Below are positions 51,229 through 63,448 of a stretch of 64,000 nt of DNA, piece by piece. The position numbers and the translations under genes are program-made. The stretch comes from Volvox africanus (Eukaryota; Chlorophyta; Chlorophyceae; Chlamydomonadales; Volvocaceae), in contig BSDZ01000079.1 in assembly GCA_030268105.1 (NCBI GenBank), positions 1,431,501 through 1,495,500 on the forward strand. Direction: 5' to 3'. The notes under the pieces are model-generated. The model was not told the origin of the DNA. It was given only the letters and a program-made list of their open reading frames with translations, and ran no database searches. How positions within the stretch are numbered: position 1 is the stretch's first letter; each line of letters starts with the position of its first letter.

Positions 51229-52009
51229 GTGAGATAGCTTCAGTCCTATGCTACCCGGGGAGTATGGCCACCAGGCTGTGCGTCGATCTTGTTCGTGACG
51301 CTTGGACCATGGACCTCCCGCATTGCTGGAGCGGTAAAATGGTGCTAAAAGTGTCGAAGGTTGTACCTGGGGCTGTGAGGCTCGCGAGTGGCCTCGTGCT
51401 TCGCGTGGTTGCAGCTCTCTTGTATTCTTTGTTTTGAGCTAAGGCACACTCCTGTGATGGGGAGATAGATAGGAACTGCCTTTCCGCAGCCGCAAGCTGT
51501 GCTCCTTGCAACCTCTTCGAGAGGTTGTGCTTCTACGTGGCAAAAAAGCTACATCGGCGGGAAAGATGCCCCTCTTGGTGATGCTTCCTGCGACACGGCA
51601 GTGAAGTCAGCCATGCTAATTAGGAAGGGCTGCCCGAGACAGCCCAAATATCCAGCCCGCGAACACGACGCCTGCATGCCTGTTTGAGAAGTCGGGTTTG
51701 CTGCGATCTTCCATACCCTGACATTCAAGATAGACATTTGCGCGCTCGGCAGGGCATGGCTGCCCTGCCCATAGATTGGTTCGTGGGGAAGCACTAGGGG
51801 CTGATATGGGGCCAGAGAAATGGTCAAGGCTCGAGATCTAAGACGGCGTCAGGTTTGTGGGATAAGTATGATAGGACTCGCGGGATGATATGTACCGGGG
51901 GCCAGGCTTGCTGTGCGTCCGGCTGGAGGTGGGCGGAGGAACGGTGGGGTGGGAAAAGGTGGACGGGTGGGTGGGTGAGAAGATGCCAAGCTGTCAACAT
52001 TATCATGTC
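51229..52009. other. Intergenic region
   Basis: I see no convincing exon and no TGTAA signal close to the BUD20-type stop. Confidence 0.4.
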
Positions 52010-52531
52010 CTTCAGGCCGAGCCTTGCAGAGCACCTCTCCGGCCACCTCATGGGGCGGCAGAGTCACAGCTACATCATAAGTACCGGGCCGGCTATGAAT
52101 ATCAGCCGTCGACCCCGATGCACAGCCGATGGGCGGGTCTCCAACTCTCCATGGTCCTTATTGGTGCCCACTACATAGGTCCATGGCATAACAGCTGGGC
52201 ATGCCGCGATGATTTGGGTGCTGGTGGGAATGGACGATTTGGATTTCCTTTCGAGCTGTTTGAGGAACTTGGCTGTGGTGGTGTGCCAAGGCACCCGACT
52301 AAGGACATGAAATTGAAATGAGTGTATATGAGTGTCCTGAATGCGTGGGAATAGTGATATAGTTAAGACCTGTGCTTGGTGTGTTTGGTCGTGCAGCACC
52401 ACCGGGGCAGGGCTGGGTTTGTCGCGCTCGGCCGGCTGGGTGGAGACTGCTGTCACAGCGCGCGCGAACAGCGTGGAGGACTTACGGCTACCCTCGTGCT
52501 GCCCAAGTGCCCTGCGGCTTTGCGGTCGCAT
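52010..52531 (-). CDS. Possible minus-strand gene with a transit-peptide-like start
   Basis: An ATG at 52531 on the minus strand opens a frame beginning MRPQSRRALGQHEGSRKSS. It is Arg/Ser-rich and almost without acidic residues for 45 codons, like a mitochondrial or plastid targeting sequence, and ends near a GTCTTAAC donor. Downstream pieces on the same strand (FLKQLERKSKSS near 52230; LPPHEVAGEVLCKARPEG near 52040) are protein-like but not convincingly joined. I do not recognise a family. Confidence 0.3.
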
Positions 52532-52737
52532 GGAGGAGAACACAACTTTTTCCAGCTTGATGGGCACTAGCTCAGTGGATACACAGGATGTGGCGTGTGA
52601 ACCAATGAATCAAATCGAGTGGGTTTGAATTTTCAGTCGGGAGATAGGACCCGGCGGCGTGGAATGAGGGTGTTGCTGTACGCGGCATTACAGACAGCCA
52701 TGTCGCATGTAAAGCGTCATGCGCGCGGCGGGATTGT

Positions 52738-52767
52738 GGAGGTCTTCAGGCGTACCTGAGGACCTCC
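52738..52767. repeat. Short perfect-looking hairpin
   Basis: Thirteen-base arms (GGAGGTCTTCAGG and CCTGAGGACCTCC) with one G-T-type mismatch surround a CGTA loop. Function unknown. Confidence 0.6.
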
Positions 52768-55700
52768 AGTCAATCAGCTGAACGGGGCCCAGGAACTGGA
52801 ACAGGTGGATTGCAACAAATGAAGATTTACTAATAGCACCGGCCTGACTGGCTAAATAGGGGCGAAGTCATGCATGATGCAGATGACATTAAATACGGAA
52901 ATAGAAGTGTACATGGACTTGCAAAGTGATTGGCAGGTCGCAGGTCCTCCTCCTTTGGCACCGACCACTCTGCTGTGAGATGCGGGGGACCAAGCAGCTG
53001 CATCGCATAATGGCCGCTAAAACATCTCAAGGCTCATTCTTCCATTGTTTGAACGCAACCGTAGTCGTGGCGGCCATTCAATCAGCCCAGCCGTTCAGGC
53101 AGTGACTGGCCAACAACGAATACGTTCGTAACAAACCGTACTGTAATTGCCAAATACTCGGCATCGTACGTCAATCGGTAATATACATCGCGACAGCTGG
53201 CGGCTTACCGCCACCGTTAGGGTAGGTCAGCACACTTTGGTCCGGCACAGCACAGCATAGCGCGCGCAGGAGTGCTCGCGAAGACGTGTAAACCCAAACC
53301 TGCAAAAGCAAACACAGCCACAACAAAGCAAGCATGTCCTTCGAACTATCAGGGTGACACACAGCTCAAAACAAACACAGCAAAAAGACAGCTGTCTTCT
53401 GCACAGCACAGCACAGCCGCAGCGTAGCTGCGGAGGGCCGCAACCCGTGGCCACGAGCAGGAGGGCCGCCCTACCGCTGCCAGAACCCCGCTACCGGGAT
53501 GGGATGCAGAGATGCACATCCAATATTGGCGGCGATATTCGGCTTCGAGGATGATAGTGTCCGCATCCTGCTCCCAATACATCACACGTACGTATTCATG
53601 CAGCGGTGCTGAGTACGCACCGGAAATAGAGAGCTAGGGTCATTAGTCATAGCACTAAATATTGCATGCAGCGATCGCCACTCTCGTCGTTACTGATTTA
53701 AGCAACACCAGCAGATGAGTAGTGGCCAAGATGCAGGGAAGAGTCATGCCTCATGCGAATAGCAGTATAGAATCGGCACCACAAGGAAGCCAACACCAAC
53801 TGCATCACCAACTGCATCGGGCCTGCCGATGCATGCCGACTGGATGCCGTCACTTCGTATACAAAATCGAAGGTTGCAAAGAACTGGCAAAGCAGGTATA
53901 GCACACTATTATTAGATCACTAATACAACGTTAAGTCGCGAATGCATCGCACTAACGGATGTCCAAAAGCAACGTCAGCAAACCAGCCCAGTATCGCGAA
54001 TCAGACCGTGCAGCACTTTTGAGCTGACCCAAAAATGCACCATATACTATAAACGACAAATGGTCTCTTCAAACTGGGAAAGCCGGACGTTATGAAATGG
54101 GGGTTCGGGAATGGGGGTTTGAGGGATGCAGCAGCTGCCGTACTGCGACATGACGATGCAAACACGCTTGCAAACATTAGACGGTGAGATATGAAGGCAC
54201 CATTGCAAGCCTTAGGGAGCCTTATGAACATTACGCACTACAATTTGCCGCCTTCATGTCCAAAGAGCCATTTTCCCGAGTCATCGGCAGCTGCTATTCA
54301 TCATGAGTACACGAGTTATGAGGTACGTTGCACTTTATGCGTCGTAAGTACGGCAATTGGGCGTGATATTATCGTTTTTGCAGCTTTCAGGACCCCCCTC
54401 GTCCCATTGCAGTAGCCTGTCACACATATGGGCACTGCAGCACGTGACTGATCGATCGTTTGTATCCAAAAAACAACCGGCGGCCACGTACCGGTAGCTC
54501 CCTCATGTATTTGGAATAACGGATGATGATAGCAGCGTACGACTAGCTTCAACACAGCGCACAGTACAGTGATCCCCTGGGCCTACAGGGCACCAGAGGA
54601 CGTGGGGAGGAGGACGTAAGCAAAACCACGACGTATGATCTCAAGCTCAAACCATCATGACGGTCGCGATAGTTCAACGGCCTTCGTCGGCAGGAAGCAT
54701 TGCCTGCCAGCTGCAGACTGGTACTTCGCAGAATGACTTGGTCTGATGCTATATGTATATATCATACATCTCATCCTGACTCACCTCCATCCATCCTGGA
54801 TTTCCAGCCAGCAGCTGCAGCTCTACCATATTACGAATTACTGCCAAGAAACCGAGTTCCACCAAACAAATCCTACTTTGCGCAGCGACTTCCAAAACCT
54901 CGGGAAGCCTCCTCAAGTAATTATATATCGCATCATCACAAACAGTTCTTCACAGCATATCACTTCAAAACACATCAGAACATGTTGACATCACATGACA
55001 GCACAGCACAGAACAGCATTGCATAGCATAGCACGTGATAACATATAGCAGATCGCAACCCAATGCACACTACATGACAACATTGTGTCACCTCAATGAT
55101 TGTAACGGGTCGTTTCCCCCTGTGAGGCTACCGCAAGAACGGCTCCTGAAAGAGCCTCTCCCCAGTGGCCCCAACTAGCTTTCCTTATGGGCGTTGGCGA
55201 CAACAGGTTGAGCCCATCCTGCTAGTCGTACGCATAAGGCCCATTCCTGCCACTCGTACACATAAGCCCCATGCCATGCCATTGAGCCTGCATTAAAATC
55301 CCGCTTACTTAAAGCCCATCCCCTGTCTCCCTCGCAAGCAACGCGCTCGTCGGTGAGTTTATTTGTTCCCCTCCACAATCCATTACATTCAAGCCTCAGC
55401 ACCTGTCCAATCGAAGCACTGGCTCCGAATCCTTCGTCCGCCTCCCGAACGACAGCCCCAAAGGACAGACCCCAAGGCATCGCATCGCCTGCGCTACCCT
55501 GTGCGTCCGAGGACCGCCCCGTTCGGCTTCGCTTCCCGACATCTCCCCCGCCTTTCTGGTTGCTGAAATGAATAGTCCAATATTCTTTGGCATTGAAAGC
55601 CCACGGGGCACCTCATCCACTTTCCGAAGCCACCGTCTATCCGGCCACCTGGCTGAAGTCAAACAACCTGGGTTTGGCGCTGACGAAGGCGCCAAACCCA

Positions 55701-56563
55701 GGTTGCCTGACTCCAGCTTGGCTGAAAACGCGTGCCCAACCCCGACCCCTACACGACATTTCCCGAATTGATATTAGACTGAGCAGCACTGAACGTCGAT
55801 GCACAGGTACAATCATCTCGATTGGTTCATTGGCCGCTGGATGAGGGGCAGCGCGTCTTAACCAACGCAGACACTAAACGACACTAACAGGGCCCCGCCA
55901 TCAGGCCCCGCCACTTGTGGTGGTGGCAGCTGCGGACGCGGTGTTGATGATGTTGATGATGTCGTTGATGTGGATGGAGTCACCGGTTGATATAGATGCT
56001 GCGGAGGTGCAATATCACGGATCCACGCCTCCGGCTCAATTCCTGCATGAGCACCGGCGGCGGCGGGGGAGGGGCCGACATCGTGGGCTGCAAGGACAGC
56101 GTCTTGAAATTGCCATCAAAGATCATTCACCATACCCTCTCCCCCCCTGTTCCTCCCCCCAGCTGCTCCGCTGCTCTCGCAGACCCCTCCTCCCTTCGGA
56201 AAGGGTCTGATATTTCCCCGGCAACAAGCCAACGCGGCAAAAGCTCGAACGCCAATCGTTCCGCCCGATATCGCAACTAAAGGTACATTTAAAAAGTGTA
56301 TATTAGAGAGTCTAACCTCCTGCTACCTGTGTGTAATCAACCAATCCTGTGAAACGCAGGAAGTCACGGCGTCCCCTGTCTTGGCAGTTCCTTGTCCCCT
56401 CCAGCCTCTTACCCGCAAGCCAGGGAGAGCCGCGAAGAGGCGTTGCAGCTCCCTGAGAGGCTGCCGACCCCCCATGCCCCCCCATGCACGCTCTATAGCA
56501 ATCCAGCCGGTAACATTACGGCGATTGCTGCCCCCCTCAATCACTCACCCTGGTGCAGCTCCC
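52768..56563. other. Gene-free stretch, 3.8 kb
   Basis: No exon of a recognised family on either strand. CAGCA-rich runs lie near 53400-53420 and 54990-55035. A strong foldback lies at 55641-55728 (separate entry). Confidence 0.4.
55641..55728. repeat. Long foldback: 17-bp perfect arms plus imperfect extension
   Basis: CAACCTGGGTTTGGCGC at 55664-55680 is followed by an 8-nt loop and its exact complement at 55689-55705. The flanks (GGCTGAAGTCA on the left, TGACTCCAGCTTGGC on the right) continue pairing imperfectly, giving a stem of roughly 35-40 bp. This looks like a small RNA precursor or a tiny foldback element. Confidence 0.7.
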
Positions 56564-59500
56564 TCAGCATGGCCTCTCTCCCTGGACCGCCCACGGGCTG
56601 CCATCGAACCACGGCATGCTCTGGCTGCTCTGGTTGCTGCCCAGGCCGTTGACGAGGACAGGCCCGCCCGGTGCACCCCCCAGTACTATGCCAGGGGCTG
56701 CGCTGCTACTGCCGCCACCAATGGCGGCGAGGGTGCAGCTGATGCTGTTCCGAAGGAAATTTCCCTGTACGGGGCTGACGAACCCAACGCAAGGTGAGGC
56801 GGTGACGCTGCTGCCGCACGGGGGTCCTTGCATCACGCTGGTGATCGCATGTTGAGAGGCTGTCACCGGGGCCGGGGCCACTGGGCCGTTGCCGCTGCCA
56901 ATCTCTGACAGCCACTGCACCCCACCTGGGTAGTCGGGCTGGTCGCTGTCCGCGAAGAAGTCAAAGGACGCCGCCAGAAAGGCGTCCAGTGCTGCATCGG
57001 GATTTGTCGCTGCCTCCGCTGCAGACGCCGTTAGAGGCAGTGTCATTGTTGGCATTACCGCCGCCGGCGCCGTAGACGACGATGGCAGCCGCGGCGCTGC
57101 CGCCGTAATGGCAGAACCTCCAGCTACAGCCACTGCAGTAGCTGTCCCCGTCATGGCAGCCTCCAATGCGGCAGACGTGGGGGGCTGCAATGGGAATACG
57201 CCGGCCCAGGACTCAGGCGGGGAGGTCAGCTGAGCGCTATTGCCATCATTGGCACTGGCGTGGCTGCTACTGCTGCGGCCGAAGCTATAGCTAGTGCAGT
57301 CACTTGGCAGCGCCGGCCCAACCGGATAGCTGGCAGATGCCATTCCGCCACCATGTATACCCCAGCTGTGCCCGCCGCGATCGGATGAGACAGCGGCTGT
57401 CGCGGCGAATAGAGATATGCTACTGCTGTCACTATTGCTATTGCTACTGCCACTGACGCCGCCACTTCCACTTCCATTTCCATGACCAGCACCATCAGCG
57501 CTGCCGCAGCCCAGAGCAGCAGTAGCACCTACGTGCGGCGGAAGGGGTGTGGTGGCTGATGTCGCGTCACAAGCGGCAACGTCACAAGGGGCAACGAGAA
57601 TTCAGTATTGAGCCCGGGAGCACATAGGCCATATGCAACATACATAGCCATAGCCCTGTAGCCCCTTCGAGGTCGCAACAGGTGAAACGAAGAAACAGAC
57701 GCCACTGGCGAACCAGTCCCCTGTTGCCAGGTAGCTGGTCTAAAACTTACGAGATCAGGAGAAACCACTACCATCACCACCACCACCCCTGCCTCCTACA
57801 CAACAGCGACATCAACGTCAGCAATCCGAGACGAAGCACACCGGGTACCCTGATCCGGCACATCCACATCAGGCCCTTCTGCCTGTCAGCTCAGAGCAGC
57901 GGTGTTGAAACTCCAAACCTGTGTCTCCCTCCCTCACACCGTCGTCACACCCAACAACGACGCCTACTGCCGCCAAGGCCGAGTGATCCGTGCGTACCCC
58001 GCTTAGCATCACTGACACCCACCTACCTGCACTGCTGTAAGAAAGCTCATGAGCGCTCCAGCAGTATGGCCGCGACAAGCCATGCGTTGGCGCTCCTAAA
58101 GAGGGCAGCGAAGGCGACGGCAGCGGTCGGTGGCAGATGGCTATTGGTGGGCCGGCGGCGGCGGCGACGGGGGTGGCGGCAGCTCCCACGGCTCCAAGCA
58201 CGTTGCTGCTGCCGCTGCTGTTGGACTTCACAGCGGCGAGCCTCACAGGCGAGGCGGTGGCAGCACTGCTATCATTCAAAGCGCCGCTAGAGAGGTGGCA
58301 CGTGGCGTAGTCCGCGGGCTTTCCGGGGCTCATTACAGCGGTCAGCTGTTTCTGCAGGGGATCACCGCCTCCACACCCTCGGAGCAGCTTCAGCCGCGGT
58401 TGGCCAAACTCCGAGAATACTGCTGCGTCGGCGCCATAAGGCTCGCCTGGTGGACCGGACGTTAGCTCCATCGATGTCGACGGCGCCGACGGAACCCAGG
58501 GGCGCTTGGCTGGAGCTTCCGGCGCCGTTGGAGTGCTGGAGATGCTTTGACCAACCGCCCCGGATGATCCGGATCTCGATCCGGATCTGGATCTGGATCT
58601 GGACTCCAACAAGTGCGACTGCTCTGACGCCTCCCTGAAGAGAGATCCCATGGGATACGACAATGGATGGGACGAGGAGCATACCTCATGGGTTGCCGGC
58701 GGCAGTATTCGTACCGGGGAGGGCGTATAATTATTATTATAATTCGTAGCGGCGAGCTGCAGGGTATTTTCCGCCGCTGAAATGGCGGCGGCGGTGACCG
58801 GGGTGCTCGCAGCTGCCATGATGGTCGCTGGTGCTAGCGATGTCGATGACGAATGGCAGAATGAGGGGGAGGAGGTAGCTGCAGGCGGCGGCTGCATCGG
58901 CGGCGATGGCACTGACGTCATGACAGTCCCGAACGCCGATTGCAACAGCGGTCTCATAACGGATGACGCTGACGGCTGCAGGTACATTTGGTGTTCATTT
59001 ATTAGTGGCGGCGGCGGGGGCAGAAGCGGCGGCAGAACGGGCGGAAGAGGCATCTGGCCGTCAGCGACATTCCGAGGAGCGGCACCGGGTGGCGGCGGGC
59101 ACCGCGCGAAATGCATCACTGTGAGTGGGAGGTACAGAAAAGCCTGGCTGCGCTTGCGCCTGTCGTCGTGGTATCTGAGGCGTCAGGAGAGGGAGGGCAC
59201 AGGTTATTGTGACGGTAGGTTGTGTTGGGTTGGGGCGTGTCAGCGGGAAGCAAACAGCGTTTAGGGCAGGTTGTTTTCCTCTTGCTCTTGTTGTTTGGGG
59301 CAAATGTAGCCAGAGCGGCGGTATCCCCCCGCATAGATAACATGACCGGGACACATTTCCCTTCGGGGCACCTTCTTGTCCAGGGAGCACAAACACCATC
59401 ATCGGGGGGCTGCGAAATCAGCCAAGCCCAATTAGGTGTTCCAATGTCACAGAGCGGATGCTCTCACATTTTATGTATATTATACGTGTGCACGCACACG

Positions 59501-61923
59501 CATGCACGCATGTTTTTGCACAAAAATCTGATCGAGGTAAACAGCGCCAGGATCAGGACCAAGTAATCTACTTGCTTTATTTCGCAGGCTCCCGTGTCTT
59601 TGTCGATCCGCCGGATGGTAGCGGAGCGCCATGTATTTGGCACGTCGGTCTTGTCACGGTCACCAAAGCCGCTCCAGAAGATGCACAACTGGCGTCGGAC
59701 AAGGGCGTCGCCGCCCATGTATTGATTGGCCGACTTCAGCCAGTCCAGAAGCGACATCTTAGCGATGGATGTTCGGGAAGGTAATATACGGGGAAACGTT
59801 TCATTGGAATTGTGTCGTAGATGTTTGAGAACCAACTTCCGCAACTCATGCACGGTTGGTTTTCAACGGCACAACAGGTGATTTTATAAAGTAAAGAAAA
59901 AGGTATTCATATGTGATAAATAAATCAAGACATGACGTTATCGGGCATCGGGCGCGTCCCGGGGATAGCCAGCGACAGGATAGTCTTTATGCTGTTTAGC
60001 GCTATGACGTTAACAAGACAAAGACGGAATCGCCTCATGAAGCAAATAAAGAAGTTTATACTAAGTTTCCTTTATTATTTACGGCGTCCCTCGAGCCTCA
60101 GTGTCCTAAGAGCCAGGCAAACGAATGACCGCAGGGTTTGAAAGTTCGACACCGGACGCATAACCTTACTTGATCTTTGGGAGCTCCAGGTTGAACAACT
60201 GTGAAGAGCTTCAGGCTTGGGGATTGAGCGCATGCGTGCTGCGCAAACTCCGTCAAGTTCAGAATATTTCCTCCGTCGGCAAAGCCGACAGATTCGCGGG
60301 TCTGGCACTCGCTGCATTGGCATTGCACCCAAATATGAATCGGGCTAGACGAAGAAGCGCCAATAAACCTGCCTAGAAACTTATTGCAACGTATGCATAT
60401 CTTCGCTGCATATTGTGAAGCCCAAAGAAGTCCTTGCAGCTCGTCACTTTGCATTCTAATAATATATTATGTTGTTGGTATAGAAAGTTAGTCCCACAAC
60501 AACTGGGGTGGTCTGCAGTTAACGGCAAATCTTACTGTACATCGGAATCACGTAACTATTTGGCATTTCGTTCGGAATACAGCCAAATGCAGCCTCTCGT
60601 CATTTTCACTCCGCCTGCGCATTGCATGATATAGCGTTGCAAAAAGGATAAAAAAATAGTTATTAAGGGCAATTTATCTCCAGGGCCGGGGCATGTCGTA
60701 ATGGATCGCAAGCGAGCATATGCTGCCATCCTAAGGCCATGGCATCACGTAAGATATGTCTGCATTGTCCTAGCCTTATTCCTAATCAACTTGCGATTGG
60801 CATGCGAACGAGATGCTCGCGGCAAGATTGCCTGCATCCAATTTGAGAGCCCGTTACATTACCTAAGCTGTCAAGTGGAGTTGGAGTATTAAAAGCGCAT
60901 TTTTGGGCATGCAGGGAAGAGCTCGTCGCAACAGCCTTGAATCACACCAGTCTGGCAAGCAGTCCTATTGTCCCAAACTAGTATTTGCCCTAATACTCTT
61001 TACCCACAAGCTACTTCCCATCGTTTACCAACGACGAGACATTCTAAATCATTTATGCAGTTAGCGCATTTGGACAATTGCAGTATATACATCGCTCACC
61101 ACAGCATGGGTGCTTTGGAAACCTCCGAGACACATGTAGTAAACCGGAAATCAGTCCAACTGCTCCAATCTTAATTTGAAGTCAGGTTTTAGGATTATAG
61201 ACAAGCTTTTGAAAACATTCTTCTAGTAATTTACTTACACCAGGACAGGCCGTCGGGACCAATCGGGACAGGCCGTCGGGCCGTCTGGTCAGCGATTCGT
61301 GCGTTCTTGTGCCATCCTGCTGTCGGGTGTCCCAAACAGCAGGGAAAAAGAAAAACCGCCCACATGCTCGTGCTTTCCGTCCGTGTCTGACTCGAACCCT
61401 TGATAAACGCGAGAAGGACGGACGAAGATACAAAGCTTCTGGCCCCAAAACATTTACCGGGGACGTGTGGCTTTCGGAGACGTGTAGAAAGGTGCGTGTT
61501 GTTGCTTCACATATATCTGTATATTGACCGACCACAAACATCTGTATATTGACCAACCACTTACCGTTAGCTCGTTTTTTCGTACGCCTAGGGTTGCTCA
61601 AGTGCAGGGGCGCATTGCCAGGGAAGGGCATCAGGGAAGCCTTATCTTGATCTGATGAACTTGTGGCTTATGGCTAGTCATTCAGCTTTGAAGACTCCGC
61701 AGTCGCTGCATCCGAGTACGTGACCAATACAACTTCCCTTACGTAAAATGTACGATAACGATGCTTTCTTACTTACGGACATTGCTTATTACTTTGTAAC
61801 ATTGGTTGACACTTGGGCTTTTGCAGCGGAACTTAAGGCCGCTGGGGTCATAAACCCCCCGAAGTATGGAAGAACGGCAGTACTGGTACATGCCTTCGTG
61901 GACAGTGTTGGGCCCCACTCGCA
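56564..61923 (-). CDS. Chromatin-type protein: TDBD-like zinc module, Tudor/Agenet-like module, long disordered tail (5' end incomplete)
   Basis: Phased minus-strand exons: about 61923-61813, 60372-60170, 59757-59572, then one starting 59409. A long exon runs about 59117-58027, and a last open stretch about 57603-56564 ends in TGA. The first two join as ILRGVYDPSGLKFRC...SPSRFIGASSSSPIHIW, then VQCQCSECQ and LNLTEFAQHA. This is the C-x-C-x2-C...F-x2-HA pattern of the plant TDBD module found in PHD-finger and NINJA-like proteins. The third exon (RRQLCIFWSGFGDRD, TWRSATIRRIDKDTGACEI) reads as a Tudor/Agenet barrel, continued by PPDDGVCAPW. The remaining ~750 residues are Ala/Ser/Pro/Gly-rich, with RSRSRSGSRSGS around 58575-58610. 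It is probably a nuclear regulator. The junctions from 59409 to 59117 and from 58027 to 57603, and the N-terminus, are unresolved. Confidence 0.65.
60455..61812. other. Large intron or N-terminal interval of the TDBD/Tudor gene
   Basis: Between the two TDBD exons I see no further convincing exon. It holds a 21-bp direct repeat at 61515-61560 and a duplicated GGGACAGGCCGTCGGG block at about 61235-61280. Confidence 0.4.
61515..61560. repeat. 21-bp direct repeat
   Basis: Two copies beginning ATCTGTATATTGACC at 61515-61535 and 61540-61560 differ at one base, 4 bp apart. Confidence 0.8.
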
Positions 61924-62790
61924 CTGTTTCGATATGACATGACTCCAGGGATTCCGGACGGGTGGAGTGTCAGCCAAGCTGCCATACTTAGCTTCTGTTG
62001 CAGTACTCAGCTCACTTTGCCCATTTGCTTTTCCACTTCACAGCCTGGAACCCACAACGATATGAATATGCACTAGCACTACTGCTGGCCAGAAGCCGAT
62101 TACATGGGGAGGGCGGCAGGGTAGGATGGATGGATGGATGGACCTTGTTTAGGCCCCCCCCCTTATTTCACAAGGTGGATCGAGTCGTTGAGCGCTTGGT
62201 GCGATGCGGTAGTCACATTGTGACGAGTCGGATATACTAATGGTGGCGACACGATAGACAGAGGCACCTCATCCTACACGGCGGTGTGCCTGATACTAAT
62301 ATGATACTAACATGCCGCCAAACATGACCTGTCGAGCAGCCAAAGAGAGGCACTCGGAAGATGTTACACCAGCCCCTGGGGGCCCTGTTTGGTGCACGTT
62401 GGCATTCGGCAGACGGAGCAAGCGAACACCTGGGGAAAGTGAGTTTGAATTCTTTTCTCAAATTCCATACATCGAACAGGCATTCTGTCGGCATTATATA
62501 AGCTCCAGTCCATTAGATTGATAAATAACGGGCCAGTTGGTCACAACCCTCGTGCTGTGGCGCTCAGAGCTTGCTGCGATGCTCGTATGGGTGCGTGCTG
62601 GTTGTGCGTTCTGGAGCTTGGTGGTATTACGTAATAGTGGTTAACGAACGTTAGCGACCCTGTGCCGCGGCCGTGGCAATCTGGGATTGATTTTATCTCA
62701 GGCATGAAGCTATTGCAATTTCAGCATTTCGCTGATATGTACAACTTGGTTAACTGTCCTCCAAACTCGAAATAGCCCACGGAGTTAAAC
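61924..62790. other. Divergent promoter region between the TDBD/Tudor gene and the G-patch gene
   Basis: The 5' end of the minus-strand gene is not located, so its first exon may lie here. A (GGAT)n run and a C9 tract occur near 62126-62161. No clear TATA element is seen before the ATG at 62791. Confidence 0.35.
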
Positions 62791-63407
62791 ATGGCGGCAG
62801 AGGGCGATGATGCGGATGAGCTAGAGGCGCTGTTAGATTCTTATACTGCAGATGCCGAAAAGCAAATTCGGCGACTGGAGGCAAGAACTAGCCGTTATGC
62901 CAAACCGCGGAAAGAGAAAGCAGTCCGCGAAGCCGGCCTTTGTCAGCCGCTTGATGCAGGGAACAAGGGCTATATTCTTTTGCAAAAAATGGGCTATGAA
63001 AGTGGCAAAGGACTCGGTGAGAAGCGCACCGGTTTAGGAAGGAGCTTCTTGGAAAGGACTGTTTGTTCCGAATTCCGAAGTTGCTCTCAGTTGCACCCGT
63101 TTACGTGAGCTCTTAATGCACCGTCGTAGTCTGATTTCTACCGGGATGTAAACTTCGTTTGGTCACCCAGTATAATAGTCGTCCCGTAATTCCTACCCCT
63201 GTCCCCTCTCACAGGCAGCGAGCGCACCGGCCGTGCAGAGCCTTTGCCTCTGGATCTGAAAACGGGGAGAGCGGGTCTTGGAGTGGACGAGCAGCGTAAA
63301 CGGGAGCGACAGCAACGGCAGCAGCAGGTGCGCAGTTGGGCCGAACCCTTCTGTGTTTGCTGCACATGTGACCGGCTGGGCCAGGTGCTGCTTTTGACAC
63401 GGTATGT

Positions 63408-63448
<41 letters not shown>

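Noticed and set aside
57682..58290. Plus-strand open frame of 202 codons
   Set aside because: Antisense shadow of the Ala/Ser-rich tail of the TDBD/Tudor protein; Arg/His-rich composition is typical of such shadows.
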